Virus record (IMG/VR): IMGVR_UViG_3300010370_007246
Span: 1-38,161 of that record
From: a virus
Length of the DNA stretch: 38,161 bases
Strand: one strand, 5' to 3'
The notes below the pieces were generated by a model that saw only the letters and a list, made by a program, of their open reading frames with translations, ran no database searches and was not told the DNA's origin. Positions 16,474 through 23,512 of this stretch are shown here, piece after piece (the first letter of the stretch is position 1; every line of letters begins with the position of its first letter). A program made the position numbers and the translations under genes.

Positions 16474-16546
16474 CGCGAGGTAGTAGCAGCGGTAGCTCGC
16501 AAGGCTCATAACCTTGAGGTCGTTGGTTCGATTCCAACCCTCGCAA
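16474..16546 (+). tRNA. Initiator-type tRNA-Met (CAT)
   Basis: Acceptor CGCGAGG (16474-16480) pairs with CCTCGCA (16539-16545), leaving C1 opposite A72 unpaired, the hallmark of bacterial initiator tRNAs. The anticodon stem CAAGG/CCTTG holds CTCATAA (anticodon CAT at 16507-16509), and the T arm is GTTGG-TTCGATT-CCAAC. The D stem reads G-AGC/GCTC with one extra U, giving an A11-U24 pair as in bacterial initiators. Only two of the three G-C pairs above the anticodon loop are kept. CCA is not encoded (CAA follows the discriminator). Confidence 0.85.
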
Positions 16547-16555
16547 CAAAAAAGA

Positions 16556-16587
16556 TTTGACCAATTGAAAAACTTGTCTTATCTTTG
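16556..16587 (+). promoter_or_regulatory. Consensus Bacteroidota promoter
   Basis: TTTG (16556-16559), 20 nt, TATCTTTG (16580-16587). No ORF follows, so it probably drives a small RNA just upstream of the giant RNA. Confidence 0.7.
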
Positions 16588-16592
16588 TAAAC

Positions 16593-16680
16593 CCTTCGGG
16601 TAGTTCCGATGTGGATCTTTGAAATGATGTATTTTTGAACCTGTCCCATTAAGAGTGGGGGGTATTAGAATCAAAAAACA
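16593..16680 (+). ncRNA. Possible small RNA
   Basis: The start is inferred from the promoter at 16556-16587; the 3' end is a guess. It holds a UUC-capped hairpin ACCC/GGGT near its 5' end and a CCCA/TGGG pairing near 16646-16659. There is no clear terminator, so the transcript may instead run on into the giant RNA. Confidence 0.35.
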
Positions 16681-16705
16681 TTTAATCAAAAAAAGTTTCC
16701 AAAAG

Positions 16706-16737
16706 TTTGATTGTTTCCCAAAACACACTTACCTTTG
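16706..16737 (+). promoter_or_regulatory. Consensus Bacteroidota promoter of the giant RNA
   Basis: TTTG (16706-16709), 20 nt, TACCTTTG (16730-16737). The expected start near 16743 falls at the foot of a long 5' hairpin. Confidence 0.75.
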
Positions 16738-16742
16738 TGAAA

Positions 16743-17668
16743 CAAATGAAGGAGACAGGTTGTAAAGATTACCTTCTCCTTCATTTCAAAATGAGTTCTT
16801 TGACTAAAGATATTGGGCCGTCTATGGTCCATAAAATAAACTACGAAAGTAGTATAAAGTGGAACACCCTGGTTTGGGTGGTCTGCGGCTTCTGAGGGAA
16901 ACCTCTTGAGCTCGAGTAGACAAGCAGGATATCATTTGACCTTTAGTACCGAGGGTAACACTGTAGGGAACGTGGTTCGATGAACGGGGGATGCGGGTCC
17001 TTCGTTTGAGGTGGGAACACCAACAAGAGTAACCTGTAGAACGATTGCAAGAAGTAAGGTCATCCAACTTTACAATTGCGTTCTTCAATATCCGAGTTGG
17101 CTTAAAAACCGAAAGGTAAGTTTCATACCAGGTGGTGCTGATGAAACCTTAACCATTTCTCTACCAAGAGAATCGTTATGAAGTTGACTCACAATATGGA
17201 GGTCGGGAGACTTCAGAGGGTAGTTTAGTATCGTGTCGTTCAAAAGATGACATGGCTGGTGACGAGCCGCTACCTTCCTCATCCGTAAACCAACTTTGGA
17301 ATTGCAATGTCCAAAACATTAAAATTAACAAAGGAGAAGTGCTCGTCAGTTGTGTGTGACAGGTCACTACATAGTCGTGAGATGTTCACGGCCGTGAAGG
17401 GTCCCAAGCCCGACATGAGTTTCGAGAAAGTTCTCTAATCCCGCAAGGATGAATTGGTGGGGCACCATCGAAGAGTGATAAGTACCGAGAGAGTCGTATA
17501 CAACTTAAGGATTGGTTAATCTAATTGACCGTGACTGAGGGTTACCGTTCAAAAGACGGTGGAAATGAAAGGAAACAATAATCTTTCTAAAGATCCTTAC
17601 AAAATGGTGTATTCTCAACCTATTTTGCCTAACCCTGACCGTTTCTACGGTTGGGGTTTTTTATTTTA
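16743..17668 (+). ncRNA. Giant structured RNA (about 920 nt; GOLLD/ROOL-like class suspected)
   Basis: About 920 nt with no credible ORF on either strand, with its own promoter and a strong terminator. It opens with a 5' hairpin of about 16 bp (16744-16760 with 16771-16786). Inside are many short perfect stems, several with GNRA loops: 16840-16853 (GAAA), 16894-16905 (GAAA), 17010-17021 (GGAA). Others are 16865-16880, 17038-17043/17079-17084, 17120-17126/17141-17147, 17157-17172, 17219-17223/17270-17274 enclosing 17254-17268, 17385-17398, 17456-17466, 17514-17530 and 17544-17560. Size, phage setting and the adjacent tRNA fit the GOLLD class (also ROOL). I cannot align it to their consensus, so the class is inference. 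Short matches to 16S rRNA words look fortuitous. Confidence 0.8.
17631..17668 (+). terminator. Terminator of the giant RNA
   Basis: An 11-bp stem with two wobbles (17631-17641 with 17648-17658, loop TTTCTA) is followed by TTTTTTATTTT. The T run overlaps the stop of the leftward gene at 17661. Confidence 0.9.
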
Positions 17669-17948
17669 CAAACTTTGAAAATGTGGGAGATTTCTCCAGT
17701 GTCTTTTGAAGATTTGTTTTGTATGATCCTGTCTGTTTCATTTCCTCCCAATAATCTGCGACTTCAGAAGCGAAACTTTTACCCTCGTCGTGGGCTAAAG
17801 CAACATAAATAAAATTTCTTGACAGTCTATCCATATTGTAATCTTCTAATTTCTTAACCAAACCTGATAAAAGAATTTCCCTATATGTTGGAGTTATATT
17901 CAGGTCCCTAAGAATTTTATCTAATATGTCCAAATCTTTTTCTAACAT
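17661..17948 (-). CDS. Hypothetical small helical protein
   Basis: The protein has 95 residues from the ATG at 17948 (MLEKDLDILDKIL); the track start two codons earlier overlaps the TATTTAT box, which ends exactly 4 nt before 17948. It is mostly helical and charged, with no recognised domain. It lies convergent to the giant RNA, its stop inside that RNA's terminator T run, and divergent from the SPFH gene. Confidence 0.65.
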   Translation of the reverse strand: MLEKDLDILDKILRDLNITPTYREILLSGLVKKLEDYNMDRLSRNFIYVALAHDEGKSFASEVADYWEEMKQTGSYKTNLQKTLEKSPTFSKFVK

Positions 17949-17952
17949 ACTC

Positions 17953-17959
17953 ATAAATA
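17953..17959 (-). promoter_or_regulatory. TATTTAT start-proximal box
   Basis: TATTTAT on the minus strand, then GAGT, then the ATG at 17948: spacing of exactly 4 nt. Confidence 0.6.
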
Positions 17960-18004
17960 TTTTGTAGTGTCGAAATATTGGTATAAATTAGCAAAAACAG
18001 ATTT

Positions 18005-18562
18005 ATGTTCGATAAACTCATAGAGGTTTTTGTCACCTTCATACACGACATTCTACCATACAAAATTGTTGATCAATGGGAAAAGGGTGTACACCTCAGA
18101 TACGGAAAATTCATCGGGGTCGTTCACCCTGGATTAAATTGGAAAAGACCATTCTTTGATAAGATTTGGGTAACTCCCGTGATCACTCAAACCGTTAATC
18201 TAAAACCACAAACCGTAACATCATTGGATGATAAATGTGTGGTTCTTTCAAGTATTGTTAGATATCACATTTTCGATGTCGAGAAGTTTTTACTCGGAGT
18301 AATGCATGCCAATGATGTATTAGTGGACACAACTCAAGGTATTATCAGAGATATGGTTGAAAATACTACTTGGGATGAATTAGTTGATCTTACAAAAATA
18401 GTTACTCCTGAGGTTAATCAACATGTAAATAAATGGGGTATAAACGTGGAGATGGTAAGTTTTCCTGATTTAGGTAACATTACCACTTATAGGATTATTA
18501 CAGATGGTGGTGTTAAAGATCATACTTTTCCTGTTCCTACTGGAAACCAGACTCCATCATGA
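18005..18562 (+). CDS. SPFH / band 7 (prohibitin-like) domain protein
   Basis: The protein has 185 residues. GVHLRYGKFIGVVHPGLNWKRPFFDKIWV (residues 28 onward) and VVLSSIVRYHIFDVEKFLLG match the beta-rich SPFH core, and IRDMVENTTWDELV the following helix. SPFH proteins form ring or cage scaffolds on membranes (HflK/C, stomatin, prohibitin). The N-terminal FVTFIHDILPY is only weakly hydrophobic, so membrane anchoring is uncertain, and the usual long C-terminal coiled coil is missing. The 3' end overlaps a convergent sulfotransferase by 6 nt. It could protect phage proteins from FtsH or organise the membrane; unknown. Confidence 0.75.
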   Translation: MFDKLIEVFVTFIHDILPYKIVDQWEKGVHLRYGKFIGVVHPGLNWKRPFFDKIWVTPVITQTVNLKPQTVTSLDDKCVVLSSIVRYHIFDVEKFLLGVMHANDVLVDTTQGIIRDMVENTTWDELVDLTKIVTPEVNQHVNKWGINVEMVSFPDLGNITTYRIITDGGVKDHTFPVPTGNQTPS

Positions 18563-19258
18563 CATCCACGAATCCTTATGATAATCCATGATAATAAATT
18601 TGTCTTTGAAAGTCGTGTAAACTATTTCTGCGGATTCTTGTTTGTAGTATAATTTGAAATCACTCGGAAAATAATTCTCTATGTTCGAGTGATTCTGAAT
18701 GTCTCTGTAGTCACCGTGTTTTTCTTTTGATAACATTTCTATTTGGTCGATTGTTTCTTGACTGTAATTTTTTATAAATGGAATTTGCATTATGTTTTCC
18801 GAAAAACTTTCAAGTTTAATCCTATGATCAATTTTTCTTTTTTTTAGTTGATCAATTGAATTTTTCAGAGAGGGTATTAACCATGGATCGGATTCGTTGT
18901 AAAATAAATATTCTTTGAGAAACTCTATAAATTCGTCTTTAATGTTAAAAGTGGATCTTATTGTTTTTTTGGGTAACATACTCAATCTGAACATACTTGC
19001 AAGAATAGCATAAGGATTTCGACAAGTGATTATAACTTGATGATTCAAATGGTCTTCCATCAGTTTCAAGGTGTGATTATGACTTGGACCCAGATTGATG
19101 AATATGAATTTATTATCATCCCAACCGTAGGTGTTGAAATCCAAAAATTTCAATATTCTTGTTATATTTCGCGATCCTGTTTTGGGAGGTGTTAGGACAA
19201 AACAGTTGTTTTTTTCACTGAAATTCAGAAAAGTGTTATAGTTTGTGATTTCTACCAT
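18557..19258 (-). CDS. PAPS-dependent sulfotransferase
   Basis: The protein has 233 residues. It has the 5'-phosphosulfate loop TPPKTGSR (23-30) and the 3'-phosphate motif CRNPYAILAS (Arg80, Ser88), the two PAPS-binding signatures of sulfotransferases. The C-terminal third (VYTTFKDKFIIMDYHKDSW) resembles the end of the second sulfotransferase at 32319. It moves sulfate from PAPS to an unknown hydroxyl or amine, on a sugar, lipid or protein. PAPS could be supplied by the APS kinase at 9814. No signal peptide is visible, so it acts in the cytoplasm. Confidence 0.8.
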   Translation of the reverse strand: MVEITNYNTFLNFSEKNNCFVLTPPKTGSRNITRILKFLDFNTYGWDDNKFIFINLGPSHNHTLKLMEDHLNHQVIITCRNPYAILASMFRLSMLPKKTIRSTFNIKDEFIEFLKEYLFYNESDPWLIPSLKNSIDQLKKRKIDHRIKLESFSENIMQIPFIKNYSQETIDQIEMLSKEKHGDYRDIQNHSNIENYFPSDFKLYYKQESAEIVYTTFKDKFIIMDYHKDSWMS

Positions 19259-19263
19259 TTTTT

Positions 19264-19294
19264 TTTGTGGTTAAAAAATTTTTGATTACTTTTG
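19264..19294 (+). promoter_or_regulatory. Consensus Bacteroidota promoter
   Basis: TTTG (19264-19267), 19 nt, TACTTTTG (19287-19294), 15 nt before the ATG at 19310. It drives the three-gene unit 19310-20169. Confidence 0.7.
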
Positions 19295-19309
19295 TAAAAA
19301 TAAACGGAA

Positions 19310-19594
19310 ATGACACTTACTCAATACAACATCAGAATCGAGAACGAGAAATTTGGTACACTCTTGAAAGAAACCTTCATTGACCCAATCCAGTACAAAC
19401 TTTTTCTCAAGATGGTACAATCTTGTATTGAGTTGAAAAACGATTTAACATTCTTCAATGGAACTGATTTCTTTATTCACGTTCCTTACAAACACCTGGT
19501 TGAATCAATTATTCTTACCACAACACCTCAGTACAGTGCAGCTGATGTGTTGATCTCTAAATCAAAAATTGAGGCTGAACACACAAAAAAATAA
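19310..19594 (+). CDS. Hypothetical small phage protein
   Basis: The protein has 94 residues. It looks alpha/beta with a VPYKHLVESIILTT segment; no family is recognised. It is the first gene after a consensus host-type promoter, so probably expressed by the host polymerase early in infection. The next gene follows after 3 nt. It has no signal peptide or membrane segment. Confidence 0.7.
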   Translation: MTLTQYNIRIENEKFGTLLKETFIDPIQYKLFLKMVQSCIELKNDLTFFNGTDFFIHVPYKHLVESIILTTTPQYSAADVLISKSKIEAEHTKK

Positions 19595-19597
19595 ACT

Positions 19598-19876
19598 ATG
19601 AAACAATTCACACTCGTACAACTTTTACTTTTGGTTTTGGTTGGATTTCTGAGTTTCAAATGGGGTCAGAATGTAGAAAAAAATAAGTATGGAAAAAAAT
19701 CAGAGGACACCACCCCTGAGGAAACATCGACAGATTTCAATGATTCTGCAGATGAGGAAATTTATGTTGCTCAAATACTAAACGAACTCCGTAAGAAACC
19801 CAAGAAAACTCAAAAGGACAAATACAATATCGGACTTTTGGAAGTGAAACTTCAACAATTAAGAAAAAGAAAATGA
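19598..19876 (+). CDS. Single-span membrane protein with charged coiled-coil tail
   Basis: The protein has 92 residues. Residues 5-22 (TLVQLLLLVLVGFLSFKW) form a membrane segment or uncleaved signal anchor; after a Thr/Glu-rich linker the tail is Lys/Glu-rich and coiled-coil-like. The layout resembles spanin or inner-membrane anchor proteins, but no lysis gene is near. Its stop overlaps the next ATG (ATGA). Confidence 0.65.
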   Translation: MKQFTLVQLLLLVLVGFLSFKWGQNVEKNKYGKKSEDTTPEETSTDFNDSADEEIYVAQILNELRKKPKKTQKDKYNIGLLEVKLQQLRKRK

Positions 19877-20169
19877 TTACCATAGACTATATCAAGAAGC
19901 ATTCCCAACCTCACGATGTTAGTGGTGGTCGTAGAATTAATTTATACAACGACAAATATATTCTTTCAATTGTTGGAGGAGCTCAGGGATTATATGGTGA
20001 TTTCGAAGAAGATTTTGAAATTGCGATTATTGATCCTACAACAAAAGACTTTATAACTAAACTGTTCATACCTGAAAACGGTGATGATGTGGTTGGATAC
20101 ATGAAATCAAAAGAAGTTGAAAAAATTGCGAATACTTTATTTAAAGAAGGTAGTTTCCAAGTTCGTTAA
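19873..20169 (+). CDS. Hypothetical small phage protein
   Basis: The protein has 98 residues, beta-rich with a YILSIVGGAQGLYGDFEEDF stretch and an acidic surface. No known domain. It is translationally coupled to the membrane protein upstream and followed by a strong terminator, closing a three-gene early unit. Confidence 0.7.
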   Translation: MITIDYIKKHSQPHDVSGGRRINLYNDKYILSIVGGAQGLYGDFEEDFEIAIIDPTTKDFITKLFIPENGDDVVGYMKSKEVEKIANTLFKEGSFQVR

Positions 20170-20210
20170 ACTTGGTGGTGGAGCGGCTGTAAAAACCATT
20201 CAGCCCCTTT

Positions 20211-20234
20211 AAGAGGACTTCGGTCCTCTTTTTT
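20211..20234 (+). terminator. Rho-independent terminator
   Basis: A perfect stem AAGAGGAC/GTCCTCTT capped by a UUCG loop (20211-20218 with 20223-20230) is followed by T's. A second small GGCTG/CAGCC hairpin precedes it. Confidence 0.9.
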
Positions 20235-20718
20235 ATTGCCACCATACTCCGAACCCGCAGTTGTAATAAACTTTGTTGTATGCCTGTGATTTGATTTCAT
20301 CGAGTAATTCATCTAACTCAGACCAACCACCCATATCTGTGTTATCTATAATCTCTTCAATTGTCATGTACTTTTCTTGTCCATTTTCATCGGTACCTAA
20401 AAGTCTCGATTCACCCCAGCCATGATTCGAAACAACATCGTTTTCACTTTCATCTTCATCGTAGAATACTGGGTAAATATGTATGTAAACATATTCATCC
20501 CCGTTTGGACCACCCATATCAATCCTCAATCCTTTCTCACCAGTTAATTTTTCTATCGATCGATCACAAAAATCAACAACACCATTTTCACCCATCTCTT
20601 TTTTCAAGTCAAGTAAAAAATAATCCAAATTATAATCAACTGAATTTGCTATGGCTAAGATACTTGGATTTGGATATCCAAATTTCGTTAATATTTTTAA
20701 GAATGTTAAAACATCCAT
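20233..20718 (-). CDS. Hypothetical acidic protein
   Basis: The protein has 161 residues from the ATG at 20718 (MDVLTFLKIL); a GTG at 20721 is an alternative. The N-terminal 55 residues are helical, and the middle is Asp/Glu-rich with GPNGDEYVYIHIYPVFYDED. No family is recognised. It is divergent from the gene at 20750 and convergent with the terminator of the unit 19310-20169. Confidence 0.65.
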   Translation of the reverse strand: MDVLTFLKILTKFGYPNPSILAIANSVDYNLDYFLLDLKKEMGENGVVDFCDRSIEKLTGEKGLRIDMGGPNGDEYVYIHIYPVFYDEDESENDVVSNHGWGESRLLGTDENGQEKYMTIEEIIDNTDMGGWSELDELLDEIKSQAYNKVYYNCGFGVWWQ

Positions 20719-20727
20719 CACTTGTGG

Positions 20728-20734
20728 TATTTAT
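20728..20734 (+). promoter_or_regulatory. TATTTAT box
   Basis: TATTTAT ends 15 nt before the ATG at 20750; the spacing is longer than the usual 4. Confidence 0.4.
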
Positions 20735-20749
20735 TATTAAATAGTTTGA

Positions 20750-21808
20750 ATGCCTGATTACATTATATCAGAATCACAGTTGTCAAAGATAGTGCTTTCA
20801 GTAAATGAGCAAGTTACACAAGACAAGATTGATTACTGTAGAGATACTTTTGGACCAAGGACTGCAGAGTTAAAGTTCTGTAGTAAAGCTCAGGCATATA
20901 TTAAAGCTAACAAAATTTATCAATCGAATTTTCGTGAATATTTGGAGGTATATGTTGGTAATATTGTGTCAGGTAAAATTGCAATGGAGAGATTAACCAA
21001 GGATAATCAAATATTGAAGAGTGGAATTCAAGAAATCAAAGATTTTGAAGAGAAGGTTAAAAATTTCTGTAAGAACCTGAATATTGAGGAAATAATAGCT
21101 GGGTTGATTGATGATTCCCATGTTTACTACAAAAGACCCGATGGAAAATATAGTGTATTCAACAGAATAGACACCAATTATTCGGCACTTGCGGTTGTTA
21201 TTACATGGTACTACCATATCAAAGAAGCGTTTGGGATGTTAATAAATGATATGGGTAAGAAATTGAATAAAGTAGATTGGAATGCAATCGTCGTTTCTTG
21301 GGTTGACCATTTTTTTGATCCTGAATTAACACCTTTGGATCCAAGAACTGAGGAATGGCAATTAAGTTCCCCGATATTTGAAAAAGACAGTTCACCGCCT
21401 TTCGTAGTATTCAATACTTTGTTCAAAGAAAAGAATATAAGATTTGATCATGAAAAGATTTTCAACTCAATTTTAAAGGTATTAAAGTCTGTAAGGGAGA
21501 GAGGTAATCAATCGGAAGATCTTTTCCAAAAAATGTGTGAGAAGTACGACATTGAATACATCAGATATGCCAAAGATTATGGTTTTGTTGATAGATTTTT
21601 GGGAGTTGATTTCTTGGTTAAAAAAGGTAATGAGTGGCTTCCTGTGCAAGTTAAAACAACTAAGACTGAACCTCAATACAGGATCGAAGAACTTGATTGT
21701 GATGAACCTATCGTCGCTGTAAGAGACGGTAATGATTTCAGACTTAATAATGCAAGGGGATTCGAAAGATTTTTCTGTAAGACTCTGAATGTTTGTAGAA
21801 AAGATTAG
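20750..21808 (+). CDS. Tagged protein with PD-(D/E)xK nuclease-like C-terminus
   Basis: The protein has 352 residues. The N-terminus (YIISESQLSKIVLSVNEQ) resembles the tag of 13127. The C-terminal 100 residues contain SEDLFQKMCEKY, GVDFLV and LPVQVKTT, which fit the E...D...QxK core of PD-(D/E)xK nucleases, the usual Glu of ExK being Gln here as in some families. The middle is helical and unrecognised. No signal peptide. A virion-packaged DNase that enters with the phage DNA is one possible reading. It ends overlapping the convergent CxxC-array gene by 4 nt. Confidence 0.6.
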   Translation: MPDYIISESQLSKIVLSVNEQVTQDKIDYCRDTFGPRTAELKFCSKAQAYIKANKIYQSNFREYLEVYVGNIVSGKIAMERLTKDNQILKSGIQEIKDFEEKVKNFCKNLNIEEIIAGLIDDSHVYYKRPDGKYSVFNRIDTNYSALAVVITWYYHIKEAFGMLINDMGKKLNKVDWNAIVVSWVDHFFDPELTPLDPRTEEWQLSSPIFEKDSSPPFVVFNTLFKEKNIRFDHEKIFNSILKVLKSVRERGNQSEDLFQKMCEKYDIEYIRYAKDYGFVDRFLGVDFLVKKGNEWLPVQVKTTKTEPQYRIEELDCDEPIVAVRDGNDFRLNNARGFERFFCKTLNVCRKD

Positions 21809-22653
21809 TCTCGGTAGTCTATAAAATAATCTCCAATACCGTCAGATGTATAAAGCCATGTTTTTCCTGCTACTTGATTGAATTCCACATCATCTAAATC
21901 ATCACTGAAGTAGTATATGTAACTTTCATCTTCTTGTATGAAATCTTCTGGTTCACCGTGACCAGCACCCAAACCTACAAGAACTGTGTTTTCCATAATA
22001 TCTATTTGGTCAATGGGATCTGCAGTTCCAACTCTAATTTCTGCTAAATTCTCTAAATTTTTGTTCCAAGACACGTAAAGTTTTGTTTCAAACAAAGTTT
22101 CGTTGTCTGACTCTAATTCTCCTTGCCCATCACAATCACTACAATCCTGAGATCCATTACCACCACACTCTGTACAACTAATTGATTCATCACCTCCACA
22201 TTCACCACATTCAATTTCGCCTTCACCTCCGCATTCTCCACATTCCTCTGGACCCTCATCACCAATTACTTTTCCATCTCCACTACATTCAAAACATCTT
22301 TCTGTTCCATCTCCATTACATTGAGGACACGTTTCGTGTCCAGAGCCAATACAATTATCACAGTCAACATATCCATTGCCTGAACAGTTATCACACTGGT
22401 AGATGTAAGGTTCTCCTGTGTTAACTAATACACCAACTAAGAAAATATTATTTCTTATATTATCGTACATGTCAAATCCACCTGTTCTTTTGAGTGAAAT
22501 AATCATTAAAAACAGGTTTAAAATGAAAGCAACATCTCGGTTCTTGAGATAATCTGAGTAACGTTTTCTCAAATCTGCCATGTCCTCCCAAGTAAAATCT
22601 TCGGGAGTGATTTGATTGAAATTCTTGGCTAATATTTTTAATTTATCTAACAA
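21805..22653 (-). CDS. CxxC-repeat (DnaJ-type zinc array) protein
   Basis: The protein has 282 residues. About residues 75-190 contain eight CxxC units, several as CxxCxGxG, the pattern of the DnaJ central zinc domain, which has four. There is no J domain and no signal peptide. Eight CxxC pairs suggest four zinc sites, twice the DnaJ number. The C-terminal part is acidic with a GLGAGHGEPEDF stretch. It probably binds unfolded or partner proteins, or just zinc. It overlaps the upstream 125-residue gene by 11 nt, forming a two-gene leftward unit. Confidence 0.75.
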   Translation of the reverse strand: MLDKLKILAKNFNQITPEDFTWEDMADLRKRYSDYLKNRDVAFILNLFLMIISLKRTGGFDMYDNIRNNIFLVGVLVNTGEPYIYQCDNCSGNGYVDCDNCIGSGHETCPQCNGDGTERCFECSGDGKVIGDEGPEECGECGGEGEIECGECGGDESISCTECGGNGSQDCSDCDGQGELESDNETLFETKLYVSWNKNLENLAEIRVGTADPIDQIDIMENTVLVGLGAGHGEPEDFIQEDESYIYYFSDDLDDVEFNQVAGKTWLYTSDGIGDYFIDYRD

Positions 22654-23020
22654 TTAAATCAACTTTAAAAGACATATGGAAAACATGACTTTCGTCAAAT
22701 CTATAATCGATTTTCCAAATTACACCATCAACTGAGATGAAATCTTGATATTCCATGTTTATTTTTCCATCAGGGGTGATTGGATATTTTGCAACAATTT
22801 CTTGTAAGGTTTGTGACATCCTTGAAACATCGGCAGCAAAGTCATAAACTTCTGGATCAATCTTTCCTTGATAATCAAAAGTGATATCAACGTCATACTC
22901 TTCAATCATACCCTCTTTGTCTTTTACAAATTCAACATAGAAATCTGTAATAACAAATTGTTTTGCTTCTGTACGGATCAGATAGTTCAATTTATCACTT
23001 AATACTTTTTCCTTGTCCAT
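22643..23020 (-). CDS. Hypothetical small protein
   Basis: The protein has 125 residues, beta-rich after an N-terminal helix (KEKVLSDKLNYLIRTEAKQF), with alternating charged and aromatic strands (VDGVIWKIDYRFD). No known domain. The start is supported by a TATTTAT box exactly 4 nt upstream. It is the first gene of the unit that continues into the zinc-array protein. Confidence 0.7.
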   Translation of the reverse strand: MDKEKVLSDKLNYLIRTEAKQFVITDFYVEFVKDKEGMIEEYDVDITFDYQGKIDPEVYDFAADVSRMSQTLQEIVAKYPITPDGKINMEYQDFISVDGVIWKIDYRFDESHVFHMSFKVDLIVR

Positions 23021-23024
23021 AGTA

Positions 23025-23031
23025 ATAAATA
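23025..23031 (-). promoter_or_regulatory. TATTTAT start-proximal box
   Basis: Minus-strand TATTTAT, then TACT, then the ATG at 23020: spacing of exactly 4 nt. Confidence 0.6.
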
Positions 23032-23034
23032 TAG

Positions 23035-23064
23035 TTTGTTTATAACTTTTGTCTTTTATACTTT
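23035..23064 (+). promoter_or_regulatory. Bacteroidota-type promoter, near-consensus
   Basis: TTTG (23035-23038), 18 nt, TATACTTTA (from 23057). The start codon at 23084 lies about 19 nt downstream. Confidence 0.45.
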
Positions 23065-23083
23065 ATACATAAAACCTGATAAT

Positions 23084-23512
23084 ATGTCTATCACAGTTAA
23101 AGTAACACAAGAAGAAATCCTTAACACACCCAACGATTTCGTTTTGGGTGAACTTGTAAGAAACAAGTATTGGCAAGAAAGAAGAAATCAAGAGGGTCCT
23201 CCTGTTGATGATGAACATTTTTTCTTAGATATTACCGAAGATGGTACCGTAAACAAAATTATTCGTCCTTGGGAGTGCACCATTTGCGGTGAGAGTACCA
23301 AAGAAGTTGAATATGATTATCTTGCGGGTTATGATCACTTGGCTTGTGTTTTGAAACAAGAGTTAAAACCTAATCCTGATAGTTATGATAAATGTGTTAT
23401 TTGCGGGAAAGAAACACCCTATCTCGTATCAACACACATCGATCATAGAATTGGTTACGTAGAAGGTGGAGGTCAAGGGTGTTATCAACCAAATATATGT
23501 GATAGAGTTTAA
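23084..23512 (+). CDS. Zinc-ribbon-like small protein
   Basis: The protein has 142 residues from the ATG at 23084 (MSITVKVTQEEIL); the frame opens at 23036, but that start precedes the promoter's likely transcription start. Two CxxC pairs (ECTICGE and KCVICGKE), with nearby His and Cys residues (HLACVLKQ, HIDHRIGY), suggest a zinc site. Similar short proteins occur in phages without known role. It may be a nucleic-acid or protein-binding adaptor. Its TAA overlaps the oxygenase ATG. Confidence 0.7.
   Translation: MSITVKVTQEEILNTPNDFVLGELVRNKYWQERRNQEGPPVDDEHFFLDITEDGTVNKIIRPWECTICGESTKEVEYDYLAGYDHLACVLKQELKPNPDSYDKCVICGKETPYLVSTHIDHRIGYVEGGGQGCYQPNICDRV

Noticed and set aside
16707-17367. Short ORFs on both strands across the giant RNA
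   Set aside because: Low-complexity translations, no start signals, and they cross stable RNA stems.
17341-17420. Resemblance to a 16S rRNA segment (GTCGTGAGATGTT)
   Set aside because: Only a short word matches; the flanking sequence does not follow 16S rRNA and total size is wrong.
16743-17668. Group I or II intron
   Set aside because: No split exon, no intron-encoded endonuclease, and it has its own promoter and terminator.
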